A DNA stretch of 64,000 nt from the NCBI GenBank assembly GCA_045636945.1, contig JAZTYO010000014.1:1-64000 (forward strand), given 5' to 3'. The DNA is from UMGS172 sp045636945 (GTDB lineage Bacteria; Bacillota; Clostridia; Oscillospirales; Acutalibacteraceae). Position numbers and translations under genes: made by a program. Positions 1 through 7,901 of the stretch are shown here, one piece after another (the first letter of the stretch is position 1; each line of letters begins with the position of its first letter). The notes beneath the pieces were generated by a model, which ran no database searches, was not told where the DNA came from, and worked only from the letters and a program-made list of their open reading frames with translations.

Positions 1-91
1 TCCCCGGAAGACTACCGGGTTGATAGGCTGCATGTGTAAGCGCGGTGACGCGTTCAGCTAGGCAGTACTAATAGACCGAGGGCTTGACCTT
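1..91 (+). rRNA. rrl: 23S ribosomal RNA, 3' end only
   Basis: The first bases match the conserved 3' end of bacterial 23S rRNA: the GTTGATAGGCTG...GTGTAAGCGC segment, the GTTCAGCTAG stretch, and the GTACTAATAGACCGAGGGCTTGACC end. Only about 90 nt lie inside the window; the rest is upstream. The exact 3' end (near 91) is estimated by analogy with E. coli. No 5S rRNA gene follows; a terminator comes next. Confidence 0.95.
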
Positions 92-151
92 TGACCTCTT
101 TGTAATGCTTTTCTTGTTCAGTTTTCAGGGTGTGTTCAAAACATGTTTTTT

Positions 152-180
152 ACTCCGACCGATTTGGTCGGAGTTTTTTG
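152..180 (+). terminator. rho-independent terminator of the rRNA operon
   Basis: A 9-bp perfect stem (ACTCCGACC / GGTCGGAGT) with a 5-nt loop is followed by TTTTTT. It sits about 60 nt beyond the 23S end and so probably closes the rRNA transcript. Confidence 0.9.
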
Positions 181-281
181 TTTTTTGAACCTTTTAACTG
201 TATTTTCGACTATATGTGTGAAACCGGTTTTAAAATATTCAGGTTGCATTAGCGATTTCGCGGGAAATTAACCTCGGTTAA

Positions 282-533
282 TGCAAAAAAATAGGCTCGC
301 CTAATGCTTGGGTCACCACAAAAAATGGTGTTGCCCGCACATATAGCAAAGCCTACGCATATGAGATAGCAGATTTGCTCAACTATGTCAAGGATATTTT
401 TGGAAATACTTTCTCAGAAGTTGTGTATCAGCACCTTGGAATGACACGAACTAAGGATGATTTTTCCAAGAATCGCCGATACAGTCTTTTCAATAATTTG
501 TTGCTCAGTGTCAGTTTTAGTCGCTTGCAATGA
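282..533 (+). pseudogene. fragment of an unrecognised gene
   Basis: The frame is open from just after a stop at 279-281 to TGA at 531-533, about 83 codons, with no ATG and no ribosome binding site near its beginning. The translation contains ARTYSKAYAYEIADLL and VVYQHLGMTRTKDDF, and looks like real protein rather than random frame. I do not recognise the family. It is probably the 3' remnant of a gene cut down by a deletion next to the rRNA operon. A chance open frame is possible but less likely given the composition. Confidence 0.4.
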
Positions 534-610
534 TTGTATAACGGATTATATTATCTAGTGTCAGGAAAAGGCAGAGTGTACACTCTGCCTTTGATTTATT
601 AATATATGCT

Positions 611-970
611 TTACTGCTTTGTTTTCTCAACCCAAGTATTCCAACGCGGGTCTGATTTGATTTCCATTGCCACGTTGTTATAATTTGGTACGCACCATGC
701 CGGCCAATCCGCCGGTAAGGATTTAACAGTATTTGTATTGGCGGTAATGCTGTATTCAACATGCTTAAGAAGAAGCGAAGTGTAGCTGTGATTTTTACCG
801 TCACAGGCTTCATCAAGTTTTCTCGCATGTTTCAATGCACTGTCTAACGATTCAAAAGCATCATTCTTGTATCCGCGTTCCCATTGAAGCCTTGAAAGGT
901 ACAAATAAAGCTGTATAAGTTTACTGTGATACGGTCCGAAATTTCCGTCTTCGCAAATCACATAAAACAT
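611..970 (-). pseudogene. C-terminal fragment of an XRE-type regulator
   Basis: The 119-residue product begins at ATG 970 behind GGAGGT, so it may still be translated. It has no DNA-binding domain. Its content (LYLYLSRLQWERGYKNDAFE, then SYTSLLLKHVEYS, ending in DPRWNTWVEKTK) resembles the helical, TPR-like C-terminal half of Clostridial HTH-XRE regulators, whose usual length is near 300 residues. The N-terminal helix-turn-helix is missing. I infer a truncated regulator; a stand-alone small protein cannot be excluded. It follows the terminator at 1103-1145 on the same strand. Confidence 0.5.
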
Positions 971-1102
971 ACTTATTGTACCTCCAGATTATTTTCACCG
1001 GTGTGTCTATATTATAACTTGCCGATTCACAAATAACAATTATCAATCAGTTGTTAAAAACTCAATCATTGGTTGTACAATATTACGGCTTATTATTAAT
1101 AA

Positions 1103-1145
1103 AAATCACTCTATGTTGCAGTATATCAGCAACATAGAGTGATTT
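1103..1145 (-). terminator. terminator of the DeoR-family gene
   Basis: A 17-bp perfect stem (arms 1103-1119 and 1129-1145, 9-nt loop) lies just downstream of the regulator gene. Read on the minus strand it runs into TTTTTATT, as expected for an intrinsic terminator. The rest of 971-1205 shows no gene. Confidence 0.8.
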
Positions 1146-1205
1146 GCATTATTACATTTGGGTTGATTGTCTGAACACGTCCGTGAATACAGCATCACCT
1201 TTGAA

Positions 1206-1964
1206 TCAGTAAAGCAACTCGCAATCGGCGGAATCAAGTGCTTCGAGCCATTCGGCGGAGGGCTTTTTATCGGTTACAACAGTGTCAAAATCGGCAATAT
1301 CGCAAACCTTGGCAAATGAAACCTTGCCGAATTTGGTGCTGTCAACCGCAATTATCTTGCGCTTGGCTGAACGCATAAGTGCAACCTTGATGGAAGCCTC
1401 GGCTTCGCTCGATTCGGTAAAGCCTTTAGCAATATCAAGACCCTTGCAGGAGCAAATGCACAGGTCAACGTTGAAATCGCCGAGTGTTTTTTCGGCAATC
1501 CCGCCAACCAAAGACAAACTGCCGGTTTTGAGTGTTCCGCCGGTGGAAACGATATTCCAATCGGCTTTCTGCGAAAACTCAATCATAACCTCGACCGAGG
1601 GGGTGATAACGGTCAGATTTTTGATGTTTTTGGCTGACTTGATAACCTCAAGTGCGGTTGTACTCGAGTCAAGTGCGATATAGTCGCCATCGTGTATCAT
1701 AGGTAACACAAGTTCAGCAATTTTTTTCTTTTCAGAGGTGTTGGAACTTTGTCTTACGTGGAAGGGAAGGTCGAGGAAGGTGTTTTCAGCCTTGATAGCA
1801 CCACCGTAAAATTTTTCGGCAAGTCCTTCCTGAGCCAATTTGTCAAGGTCTCGGCGGATGGTTTCGCCCGATACGCCGAATTCAGCTGCAAGGTCGTTTA
1901 CCATCACGCGGCCTTCTTCACAAAGCCGTGAATATATAAGATTTTTTCTCTCAACTGCAAGCAT
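1206..1964 (-). CDS. DeoR-family transcriptional regulator
   Basis: A 252-residue sugar-type repressor. Residues 1-57 form the DeoR winged helix (MLAVERKNLIYSRL, then VSGETIRRDLDKLAQEGL). The rest is the DeoRC sensor domain related to ribose-5-phosphate isomerase, with DSSTTALEV and the SCKGLD segment. The start was set at ATG 1964 because TGAGGT lies 8-9 nt upstream; a longer frame to 2003 lacks a ribosome binding site. The gene is divergent from uxaC, so I infer that it controls uxaC in response to a phosphorylated hexuronate-pathway intermediate. The ligand is not readable from sequence. Confidence 0.88.
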   Translation of the reverse strand: MLAVERKNLIYSRLCEEGRVMVNDLAAEFGVSGETIRRDLDKLAQEGLAEKFYGGAIKAENTFLDLPFHVRQSSNTSEKKKIAELVLPMIHDGDYIALDSSTTALEVIKSAKNIKNLTVITPSVEVMIEFSQKADWNIVSTGGTLKTGSLSLVGGIAEKTLGDFNVDLCICSCKGLDIAKGFTESSEAEASIKVALMRSAKRKIIAVDSTKFGKVSFAKVCDIADFDTVVTDKKPSAEWLEALDSADCELLY

Positions 1965-2025
1965 TTTTGTTACCTCACATTCATCACAATTCAAAAACCA
2001 CATGTAAATATTTGGAATTCAATCA

Positions 2026-2054
2026 ATCGTATCACGAAATTAACACCTTGTCAA
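2026..2054 (-). promoter_or_regulatory. sigma-A promoter of the DeoR gene
   Basis: On the minus strand TTGACA (2049-2054) is followed after 17 bp by TACGAT (2026-2031), about 60 nt before the start codon. It lies back-to-back with the uxaC promoter, so one operator could serve both. Confidence 0.75.
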
Positions 2055-2105
2055 TACATCTCTCGGATTAAATTAACAAAGTTTTTATTAATTTGAAAAT
2101 AATAC

Positions 2106-2134
2106 TTGTAAAAATGGGATTTATGGTATAAAAT
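2106..2134 (+). promoter_or_regulatory. probable promoter of uxaC
   Basis: TTGTAA (2106-2111), a 17-bp spacer and TAAAAT (2129-2134) stand 20 nt before the uxaC start. The surrounding AT-rich intergenic DNA between the divergent genes is the likely DeoR operator region. Confidence 0.6.
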
Positions 2135-2155
2135 GTAGACAATGGAGGTGGCGTT

Positions 2156-3553
2156 ATGAAGCCCTTTATGAATAAGGATTTTATCCTGAAAACCGAAACT
2201 GCAAAAAAATTGTACGCTATGTGTTGTGATATGCCTATTATCGACTATCACTGCCATATTAACCCTCAGGAGATTTACGAAAACCGTAAGTTTAACGATA
2301 TTACTGAGGTTTGGCTTGGCGGCGACCATTATAAATGGCGACTCATCCGTTCCAACGGTATCCCCGAGGAGGAGATTACCGGCAGTGCAGATAACCGCAC
2401 AAAGTTCCAGCGTTTTGCCGAGGCACTTCCCAAAGCTATCGGCAACCCGATGTATCATTGGACTCATCTTGAACTCAAGAGATACTTCGGATATGACGGA
2501 ATTTTAAACGGTGATACTGCCGAGGAGGTATGGAATCTCTGTAACGAGAAGCTGAAGTCTGACGATTTCACCGTAAGACGTTTGATTGAGCGTTCCAACG
2601 TTGAGTTTATCGGCACGACAGACGACCCTGCAGATTCTTTGGAATGGCACCGTCTTATCAAAGAGGATAAGAGCTTTAAACCTGTGGTAGCACCGTCGTT
2701 CCGCCCTGATAAGGCTGTTAACATCGAAAAGGACGGATTCAGGGAGTATATCGAAAAGCTGTCGGCGGTTGTCGGCAAGGAGATTGACTCGGTTAAAACC
2801 TTGAAGTCTATTATGCACGACCGTCTTGATTTGTTTGAGGAAATGGGCTGTAAAGCAGCCGACCACGGTCTTGATTACGTTGTATATGCACCTGCAACCG
2901 ATTCGGAGGTTGAGGCCGCATTTAAAAAGGCAATGAGTGGCGAAAAGGTCACTTTGGCTGAAATGGAAATCTACAAAACAAGCCTGCTTGTTTTCTTTGC
3001 CGAGGAATATACCGAACGCGGCTGGGCAATGCAGATTCATTACGGCACAATGCGTAATATAAACGGACCTATTTTCCGCAAAATGGGACCCGATATGGGC
3101 TTTGATGTTATTTCCAACCGTTGTTGCTGTGATGCTATCGCAGGATTGCTTAATGCATTTGTTGAGAACAACGCTTGTCCCAAGGTTATTCTATATTCGC
3201 TTAATCCTGCCGATAACGAACTGCTTGATACCATTATCGGTGCTTTCCAGGGTACAGAGGTTGCAGGCAAGATTCAGCACGGCTCGGCTTGGTGGTTTAA
3301 CGATACCAAGACCGGTATGGAGGCTCAGTTGACCTCTTTGGCAAACCTTTCAATCTTGGGTAACTTTATTGGTATGTTGACCGATTCACGAAGCTTCCTC
3401 TCTTACACCCGTCACGAGTATTTCAGGAGAATTATGTGTAATCTTATCGGTGAATGGGTTGAAAACGGCGAATATCCCAACGATGAAAAGGCACTTTGCG
3501 AGATTGTTCAAGGTATTGCCTACAACAACGCCAAAAAATATTTTAACATCTGA
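2156..3553 (+). CDS. uxaC: glucuronate isomerase
   Basis: A 465-residue enzyme of full family length that converts D-glucuronate to D-fructuronate and D-galacturonate to D-tagaturonate, the first step of hexuronate breakdown. It belongs to the amidohydrolase-fold UxaC family: N-terminal DYHCHINPQEI with the metal histidines, then GTTDDPADSLEWH, AMQIHYGTMRNINGP, and LTDSRSFLSYTRHEYFRR near the end. ATG 2156 follows GGAGGTGG. No uxaB or uxuA is adjacent, so the rest of the pathway must be elsewhere. The divergent DeoR regulator is its likely controller. Confidence 0.95.
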   Translation: MKPFMNKDFILKTETAKKLYAMCCDMPIIDYHCHINPQEIYENRKFNDITEVWLGGDHYKWRLIRSNGIPEEEITGSADNRTKFQRFAEALPKAIGNPMYHWTHLELKRYFGYDGILNGDTAEEVWNLCNEKLKSDDFTVRRLIERSNVEFIGTTDDPADSLEWHRLIKEDKSFKPVVAPSFRPDKAVNIEKDGFREYIEKLSAVVGKEIDSVKTLKSIMHDRLDLFEEMGCKAADHGLDYVVYAPATDSEVEAAFKKAMSGEKVTLAEMEIYKTSLLVFFAEEYTERGWAMQIHYGTMRNINGPIFRKMGPDMGFDVISNRCCCDAIAGLLNAFVENNACPKVILYSLNPADNELLDTIIGAFQGTEVAGKIQHGSAWWFNDTKTGMEAQLTSLANLSILGNFIGMLTDSRSFLSYTRHEYFRRIMCNLIGEWVENGEYPNDEKALCEIVQGIAYNNAKKYFNI

Positions 3554-3561
3554 TTTCTATT

Positions 3562-3598
3562 GGCAGGTATGCTTTTTGCATCCCTGCCTTTGATTTTT
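3562..3598 (+). terminator. terminator after uxaC
   Basis: The stem GGCAGG/CCTGCC with an inner ATGC/GCAT pairing (3562-3588) is followed by TTTGATTTTT. Confidence 0.75.
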
Positions 3599-3631
3599 CA
3601 CAGATTTAACATTGTTTTAATAAAAAAAGAC

Positions 3632-3660
3632 TTTTCAAACGGCTTCAGTTTATGTATAAT
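3632..3660 (+). promoter_or_regulatory. promoter of the two-component system
   Basis: A perfect TATAAT (3655-3660) lies 17 bp after a poor -35 (TTTTCA, 3632-3637). The weak -35 suggests that an activator, perhaps the response regulator itself, may be needed. Confidence 0.6.
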
Positions 3661-3700
3661 ATAATGGTAGTGCTATGTATGGATGAAAAGAGGGAAGAAT

Positions 3701-4375
3701 TTGATATATCTTGTTGAGGATGATGCCAACATCCGCGAGCTTGTTGTTTACACGTTGAATAGTATGGATCTTGAGGCACACGGGTTTGAAAAACCTTCTG
3801 AGTTTTATAAGGCTCTTGAATCTGCAAAACCGTCACTTATTTTGCTTGATATAATGCTTCCCGAAGAAGATGGACTCAGTATTTTGTCCAACTTGAAAGC
3901 AGACAATAGTATGCAGGATATCCCCGTTATAATGCTGACTGCCAAAGGCACCGAACTTGACAAGGTCAAAGGCCTGGAGCTTGGAGCAGACGATTATATC
4001 GCAAAGCCTTTTGGAATGATGGAGCTTGTTGCACGTGTCAAGGCAAGACTACGAAGTTCGAAAATCGATTGTAAATATTCGGAATATACTGTAAATAATC
4101 TTTACGTTTGCTTGGAAAAGCACATTGTAAAGGTTGACGGTGAGAACGTTCAACTTACGTTAAAAGAGTTTGAAATGCTCTGCCTTTTGCTTAAAAACCG
4201 CAACGTGGTGCTCAACCGTGACCAGATTCTCAATAATATATGGGGATATTCTTTTGACGGTGAGAGTCGTACCATCGACGTACATATAAGAACACTTCGT
4301 CAAAAGCTTGGCTCTGCAGGTGACGTTATAGAAACCGTCAGAGGTTTGGGCTATAAGATAGCAGGTGATAACTGA
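3701..4375 (+). CDS. OmpR/PhoB-family response regulator
   Basis: A 224-residue regulator. The receiver domain (about 1-115) has the acidic pair in YLVEDD, phospho-acceptor Asp50 in LILLDIMLP, the conserved Thr in MLTAKG and Lys in IAKPFG. The C-terminal winged helix ends RTIDVHIRTLRQKLG...VRGLGYKI. I place the start at TTG 3701, 8 nt after AGAGGG, giving the usual MIYLVEDD beginning; an ATG at 3683 has no ribosome binding site. The stop overlaps the kinase start by one base. It is PhoP-like, but the stimulus is not deducible and no phosphate transporter is adjacent. Confidence 0.9.
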   Translation: MIYLVEDDANIRELVVYTLNSMDLEAHGFEKPSEFYKALESAKPSLILLDIMLPEEDGLSILSNLKADNSMQDIPVIMLTAKGTELDKVKGLELGADDYIAKPFGMMELVARVKARLRSSKIDCKYSEYTVNNLYVCLEKHIVKVDGENVQLTLKEFEMLCLLLKNRNVVLNRDQILNNIWGYSFDGESRTIDVHIRTLRQKLGSAGDVIETVRGLGYKIAGDN

Positions 4376-5400
4376 TGAAAAGTCTTAAAGGGATAATCGC
4401 ACGATATATCGTTATTGTTTCGGTTGTTATGTCGGTTATTGTTTTCGGTGTCTTGTTTGCTGTTGTGTATTATGTTTATGCTGACCACGATACGTCGGTG
4501 TTTGAACTGCTTTTGCCGATGGCTGTTTTACTGCTTATCGAAATTGCCGTTTCAACACTTGTTGCTTTCAAGGCCTCCAAGACGATAATCAAGCCAATAA
4601 ACCGACTTAATCCGTCCGACCCTAAAAGCACGGTGTACTATAAAGAACTTTCGCCGTTGGTTGAAAAAATTGAGGCACAAAACACACAAATCGCCCAACA
4701 GATAACCGATTTACGGTGTGAACACGAAAATCAGGATGCAATGCGAAGAGATTTTACTGCTAACGTTTCACACGAACTTAAAACTCCGTTGACCTCTATT
4801 TCGGGCTATGCCGAGATTATCAAAAACGGTATTGCCAAGGAAGAGGATACTGTAAGGTTTGCTGGCAAGATATATGATGAATCACAACGATTGATAACAC
4901 TTGTCGGTGATATTATCAAGCTGTCGCGATTAGATAGTCAGGAAGTGCCTGTTGAAATCGAACGTTTTGACCTTTATGAGGTGTGCAAGGACGTTTTGTC
5001 ACAGCTTGAAATGGCAGCTGCCGAACGCAAGCTTACAATAGAATTGCAAGGTGAAAATCTTGAACTTGTTGCTTCGCGTAAAATAGTTGAGGAGATTGTT
5101 TTTAACCTTTGTGACAATGCCGTTAAGTATAACCGAGAAAACGGTAAGGTTACTGTTAATATAAAGCAGTGTATGGACGGTATACAGTTAAAGGTTTCCG
5201 ATACGGGTATTGGTATCCCCAAGGAGGATGTTGACCGTATTTTTGAAAGATTCTACCGTGTTGATAAAAGCCATTCAAAGGAAATCGGTGGTACGGGTCT
5301 TGGTCTATCCATTGTTAAACACGGTGCAAAATATCTTGGTGCTTCGGTTTCGGTCGAAAGTGAACTTGGTGTCGGCACCTCGATAAGAGTTGTTTTTTAA
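4375..5400 (+). CDS. sensor histidine kinase, PhoR-like
   Basis: A 341-residue membrane kinase that pairs with the preceding response regulator. Two membrane segments (about 8-35 and 43-66) enclose only about 10 extracytoplasmic residues, so it probably senses within the membrane or through a partner. His133 in VSHELKTPLTSISGYAEI is the phosphorylation site. The ATPase domain shows NLCDNAVKYN, DTGIGIP and GGTGLGLSIV. It is shorter than classic PhoR because no PAS domain is present. Translation is coupled to the regulator gene through TGATG. Confidence 0.9.
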   Translation: MKSLKGIIARYIVIVSVVMSVIVFGVLFAVVYYVYADHDTSVFELLLPMAVLLLIEIAVSTLVAFKASKTIIKPINRLNPSDPKSTVYYKELSPLVEKIEAQNTQIAQQITDLRCEHENQDAMRRDFTANVSHELKTPLTSISGYAEIIKNGIAKEEDTVRFAGKIYDESQRLITLVGDIIKLSRLDSQEVPVEIERFDLYEVCKDVLSQLEMAAAERKLTIELQGENLELVASRKIVEEIVFNLCDNAVKYNRENGKVTVNIKQCMDGIQLKVSDTGIGIPKEDVDRIFERFYRVDKSHSKEIGGTGLGLSIVKHGAKYLGASVSVESELGVGTSIRVVF

Positions 5401-5422
5401 AGATTTTTTAAGGAGAATAGAA

Positions 5423-5791
5423 ATGGCAAAAAGAATAGCATTGATTGCACACGATAATATGAAGCCAAAAATGATTGAATGGTGCAAGGATAATTACGAG
5501 GCCTTGTCGCATCATTTCCTTTGCGGAACGGGAACAACCTCGTCTAAAATCACCGAAGCTACGGGACTCCCTGTTAAGGCATATTTAAGCGGTCCTTTGG
5601 GTGGTGACCAGCAAATTGGCGCACGTGTTGCAGTAGGGGAGATTGACATTATAATTTTCTTTTCCGACCCGTTGACTGCAATGCCTCACGACCCCGACGT
5701 CAAGGCGTTGCTGCGAATTGCACAGGTTTACGATATCCCTATTGCCAACAACGTGGCAACTGCCGATTGCATTCTTAAAGCATTGCTGTAA
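5423..5791 (+). CDS. mgsA: methylglyoxal synthase
   Basis: A 122-residue enzyme that converts dihydroxyacetone phosphate to methylglyoxal and phosphate, a bypass that releases phosphate when glycolysis is blocked. IALIAHD at the start, LCGTGTTSSKI (phosphate binding), SGPLGGDQQIGA with the catalytic Asp, and DPLTAMPHDPDVKALLR are all present. ATG 5423 follows AAGGAG. It is 22 nt behind the PhoR-like kinase and probably in the same transcript, then followed by pyrophosphatase; both neighbours fit phosphate economy, though that link is inference. Confidence 0.95.
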   Translation: MAKRIALIAHDNMKPKMIEWCKDNYEALSHHFLCGTGTTSSKITEATGLPVKAYLSGPLGGDQQIGARVAVGEIDIIIFFSDPLTAMPHDPDVKALLRIAQVYDIPIANNVATADCILKALL

Positions 5792-5833
5792 ACTGATTTT
5801 ATAAGCCGAAGCTATACGGCAGAAGGAGAAAAT

Positions 5834-6364
5834 ATGAATATTTGGCATGACATTGACCCCAAAAGAGTAACTCCAAATGATTTTGTTGCGGTTGTTGAGA
5901 TTTCTAAGGGCAGTAAAAAGAAATATGAACTCGACAAGGAAACTGGTCTTATAATACTTGACCGTGTTTTGTACACTTCGACCCATTATCCCGCAAACTA
6001 TGGATTCATTCCGCGTTCGTTCGGTGACGACGGTGACCCGCTTGACGTCTTGGTTATATGCTCGCAGGCACTTGAGCCTTTGAGCCTCGTCCGTTGCTAT
6101 CCTATCGGATATATTTCGATGCTTGACGGCGGAAGAAACGATGAAAAGATAATCGCTATTCCATTTGGTGACCCCACATACAACAAATGTAATGATATTT
6201 CTGAACTGCCTAAGCATATTTTTGACGAGATGGTTCATTTCTTCAACGTGTATAAGTCACTTGAGGATAAAGAGGCTGTTGCAAAAGAGGTCAACGGACG
6301 TGATGCTGCATTAGAGGTTATTTCAAAGGCCCTTGACAACTACGTTGAGAACTTTTGCAGATAA
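5834..6364 (+). CDS. ppa: inorganic pyrophosphatase, family I
   Basis: A 176-residue soluble enzyme that hydrolyses pyrophosphate. The signature GDDGDPLDVLV carries three metal-binding aspartates; ELDKETG, YPANYGFIP and the VFYxxYKxLE-like FFNVYKSLEDKEA are also present. AAGGAG lies 7 nt before ATG. It follows mgsA by 42 nt and is closed by a strong terminator. Confidence 0.95.
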   Translation: MNIWHDIDPKRVTPNDFVAVVEISKGSKKKYELDKETGLIILDRVLYTSTHYPANYGFIPRSFGDDGDPLDVLVICSQALEPLSLVRCYPIGYISMLDGGRNDEKIIAIPFGDPTYNKCNDISELPKHIFDEMVHFFNVYKSLEDKEAVAKEVNGRDAALEVISKALDNYVENFCR

Positions 6365-6385
6365 ATAAGAATTTTTAAAGTAAAA

Positions 6386-6417
6386 AAGATGTGCGGAGTG
6401 CTCCACACATCTTTTTT
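6386..6417 (+). terminator. terminator after ppa
   Basis: The stem AAGATGTG/CACATCTT with inner GGAG/CTCC is followed by TTTTTT. The A-rich left flank lets it work for the convergent deacetylase gene as well. Confidence 0.9.
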
Positions 6418-6430
6418 GCTATTTGTTGAT

Positions 6431-7288
6431 TTAGATGGACGGCGACATTACGTCGGCTAATTCCTCGAAGGTGACAAACTCATAGTCGTAGGCGATAAGG
6501 GTTTGTATCAATTCCTCAATATGCTTACCGTATGATTTTATACCTGTGTTAAGGTAATACTTGTCGTAGGATTTCAGATTACTGATAAACGGGATACGCT
6601 GTTTTGTAAGCTCGAACGGATGCAGATAAAAAACGTAATAGTCGTTCTGTTTGAGGTAACTCTTAATAAGGTTTTTAGCCACCAACCAGTTATTAAGACG
6701 GATATATCCGCCACCCGAGATAGGGAAGTCCATTCCGAAAAACTTCTGCTTTGCAAGACCAAACTCGAAAAAACCGTTGTTACAGAATATACCGTTGCGA
6801 AGCTCCTTAAAAGCGTTCATACTCAATTCAACGGTGTGTCTTGCCATAGAAAAGCCAAGGTGACTCGAGTCGTACTTAAAGTTCAGTTCCCTCAAAACAT
6901 TCAGTCGGTCGTTGTCCATACTGAAACAAGGTGCTCTGAAACCGCAGACTTCAATACCGAAAAGCTCGGATAACTCGCGCTTTGCACGGGCAATGTGCTC
7001 TCTAAACTGCTCGACAGTAAGGCTCATCGGGGGAATGTGCTCATAACCGTGCAGGGCAAGACGGTGTCCGCTTTTTATATAGCCCTTGAGTCGGTCAGAT
7101 ATTTTTGAAGCTAACTGTCCAACCGTAAACAATGTACTTTTAATACCGTATTTATCGAGAATTCTGATATACTCATCAAGACCGTCCATCATATCAACGT
7201 CGGATTCAAAACCACTGTTACGCACACAGTCGGTATCGGTAAACGCTTCGACGTCCATAGTAAAGACCGCATATTTCTTTTTGCTCAT
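6431..7288 (-). CDS. polysaccharide deacetylase family protein
   Basis: A 285-residue NodB-homology protein without a signal peptide. FTMDVEAF supplies the metal Asp, LALHGYEHIPPMS the HxxxxH-type metal motif, and GFRAPCFSMD the motif 3 Arg/Pro. DYYVFYLHPFEL near the end fits the last motif. It likely removes acetyl groups from a glycan or lipid-linked sugar. The start is ATG 7288 with AAGGA upstream; the frame extends 26 codons further but without ribosome binding site. Its substrate is unknown and no glycan operon surrounds it. Confidence 0.82.
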   Translation of the reverse strand: MSKKKYAVFTMDVEAFTDTDCVRNSGFESDVDMMDGLDEYIRILDKYGIKSTLFTVGQLASKISDRLKGYIKSGHRLALHGYEHIPPMSLTVEQFREHIARAKRELSELFGIEVCGFRAPCFSMDNDRLNVLRELNFKYDSSHLGFSMARHTVELSMNAFKELRNGIFCNNGFFEFGLAKQKFFGMDFPISGGGYIRLNNWLVAKNLIKSYLKQNDYYVFYLHPFELTKQRIPFISNLKSYDKYYLNTGIKSYGKHIEELIQTLIAYDYEFVTFEELADVMSPSI

Positions 7289-7404
7289 ACCGTATTCCTT
7301 TTCTATTTTGTTGCAAAATCGCCCTCTAAAACGATTTGCACATACAGATAATTTATTATAACACACTCAAAAAGAAAATGCACGACTTTTTTTGACAAAA
7401 TATA

Positions 7405-7434
7405 AAAAATAAAGAGTCGGTTGCCCGACTCTTT
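7405..7434 (-). terminator. terminator of the small acidic protein gene
   Basis: A perfect 10-bp stem (7411-7420/7425-7434) with a 4-nt loop is followed by ATTTTTTAT on the minus strand. Confidence 0.88.
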
Positions 7435-7445
7435 AAGATTTCGTA

Positions 7446-7724
7446 TTATTCGTCTTCTTCGTCCTCGTCGTCCTTGGGAACCTCTTTGTAAAGATTGAAT
7501 CTGAACAAAAGCGATTCATCCTCAGGATTAGCACAACGGATAGTAACCTCTTTAATAATAGCATCCTTCAAAATATTGGCAACACCTATCATCTGGCAAA
7601 GCTTGGATTTGAGGTTGAGTACGTCGCCCTCTTCGGTCTCCAAAAATACGTCGCCACGGCATTTGTCGAGAGTCTGAATAAAATCTGCAATGTCAATATC
7701 ATGCATAACCATAAATCTTTCCAT
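7446..7724 (-). CDS. small acidic conserved-type protein, function unknown
   Basis: A 92-residue cytoplasmic protein with AAAGGAG 10 nt before ATG 7724 and its own terminator, so it is clearly expressed as a single gene. It begins MERFMVMHDIDIADFIQTLD, continues with GDVFLETEEGDVLNLKSKL, and ends in a run of Asp/Glu (KDDEDEEDE). The pattern resembles short uncharacterised proteins of Ruminococcaceae. I cannot assign a function. No cysteine motif or membrane segment is present. Confidence 0.75.
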   Translation of the reverse strand: MERFMVMHDIDIADFIQTLDKCRGDVFLETEEGDVLNLKSKLCQMIGVANILKDAIIKEVTIRCANPEDESLLFRFNLYKEVPKDDEDEEDE

Positions 7725-7835
7725 AATATGTATCTCCTTTCACGGTTGAAATTTATGTTATGACTATATTATATTGAAAAACCTTACTTTAGTCAATAAA
7801 ATTTGTAAACTTTTTTATAAGGTTATTTTTTTGCA

Positions 7836-7864
7836 TTGCCAAATTGCTTATAAAGTGGTAAAAT
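7836..7864 (+). promoter_or_regulatory. promoter of the WG-repeat lipoprotein gene
   Basis: TTGCCA (7836-7841), a 17-bp spacer and TAAAAT (7859-7864) lie 37 nt before the start codon. Confidence 0.6.
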
Positions 7865-7901
7865 ATTAACAAAAGTAAGTTTTTGTAAGGGAGCTGTATA
7901 T

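Noticed and set aside
2156..3270. Long antisense frames over uxaC, galE, the flavoprotein and rnf genes
   Set aside because: They lie opposite well-supported genes, lack ribosome binding sites and show low-complexity or Ser/His-rich shadows.
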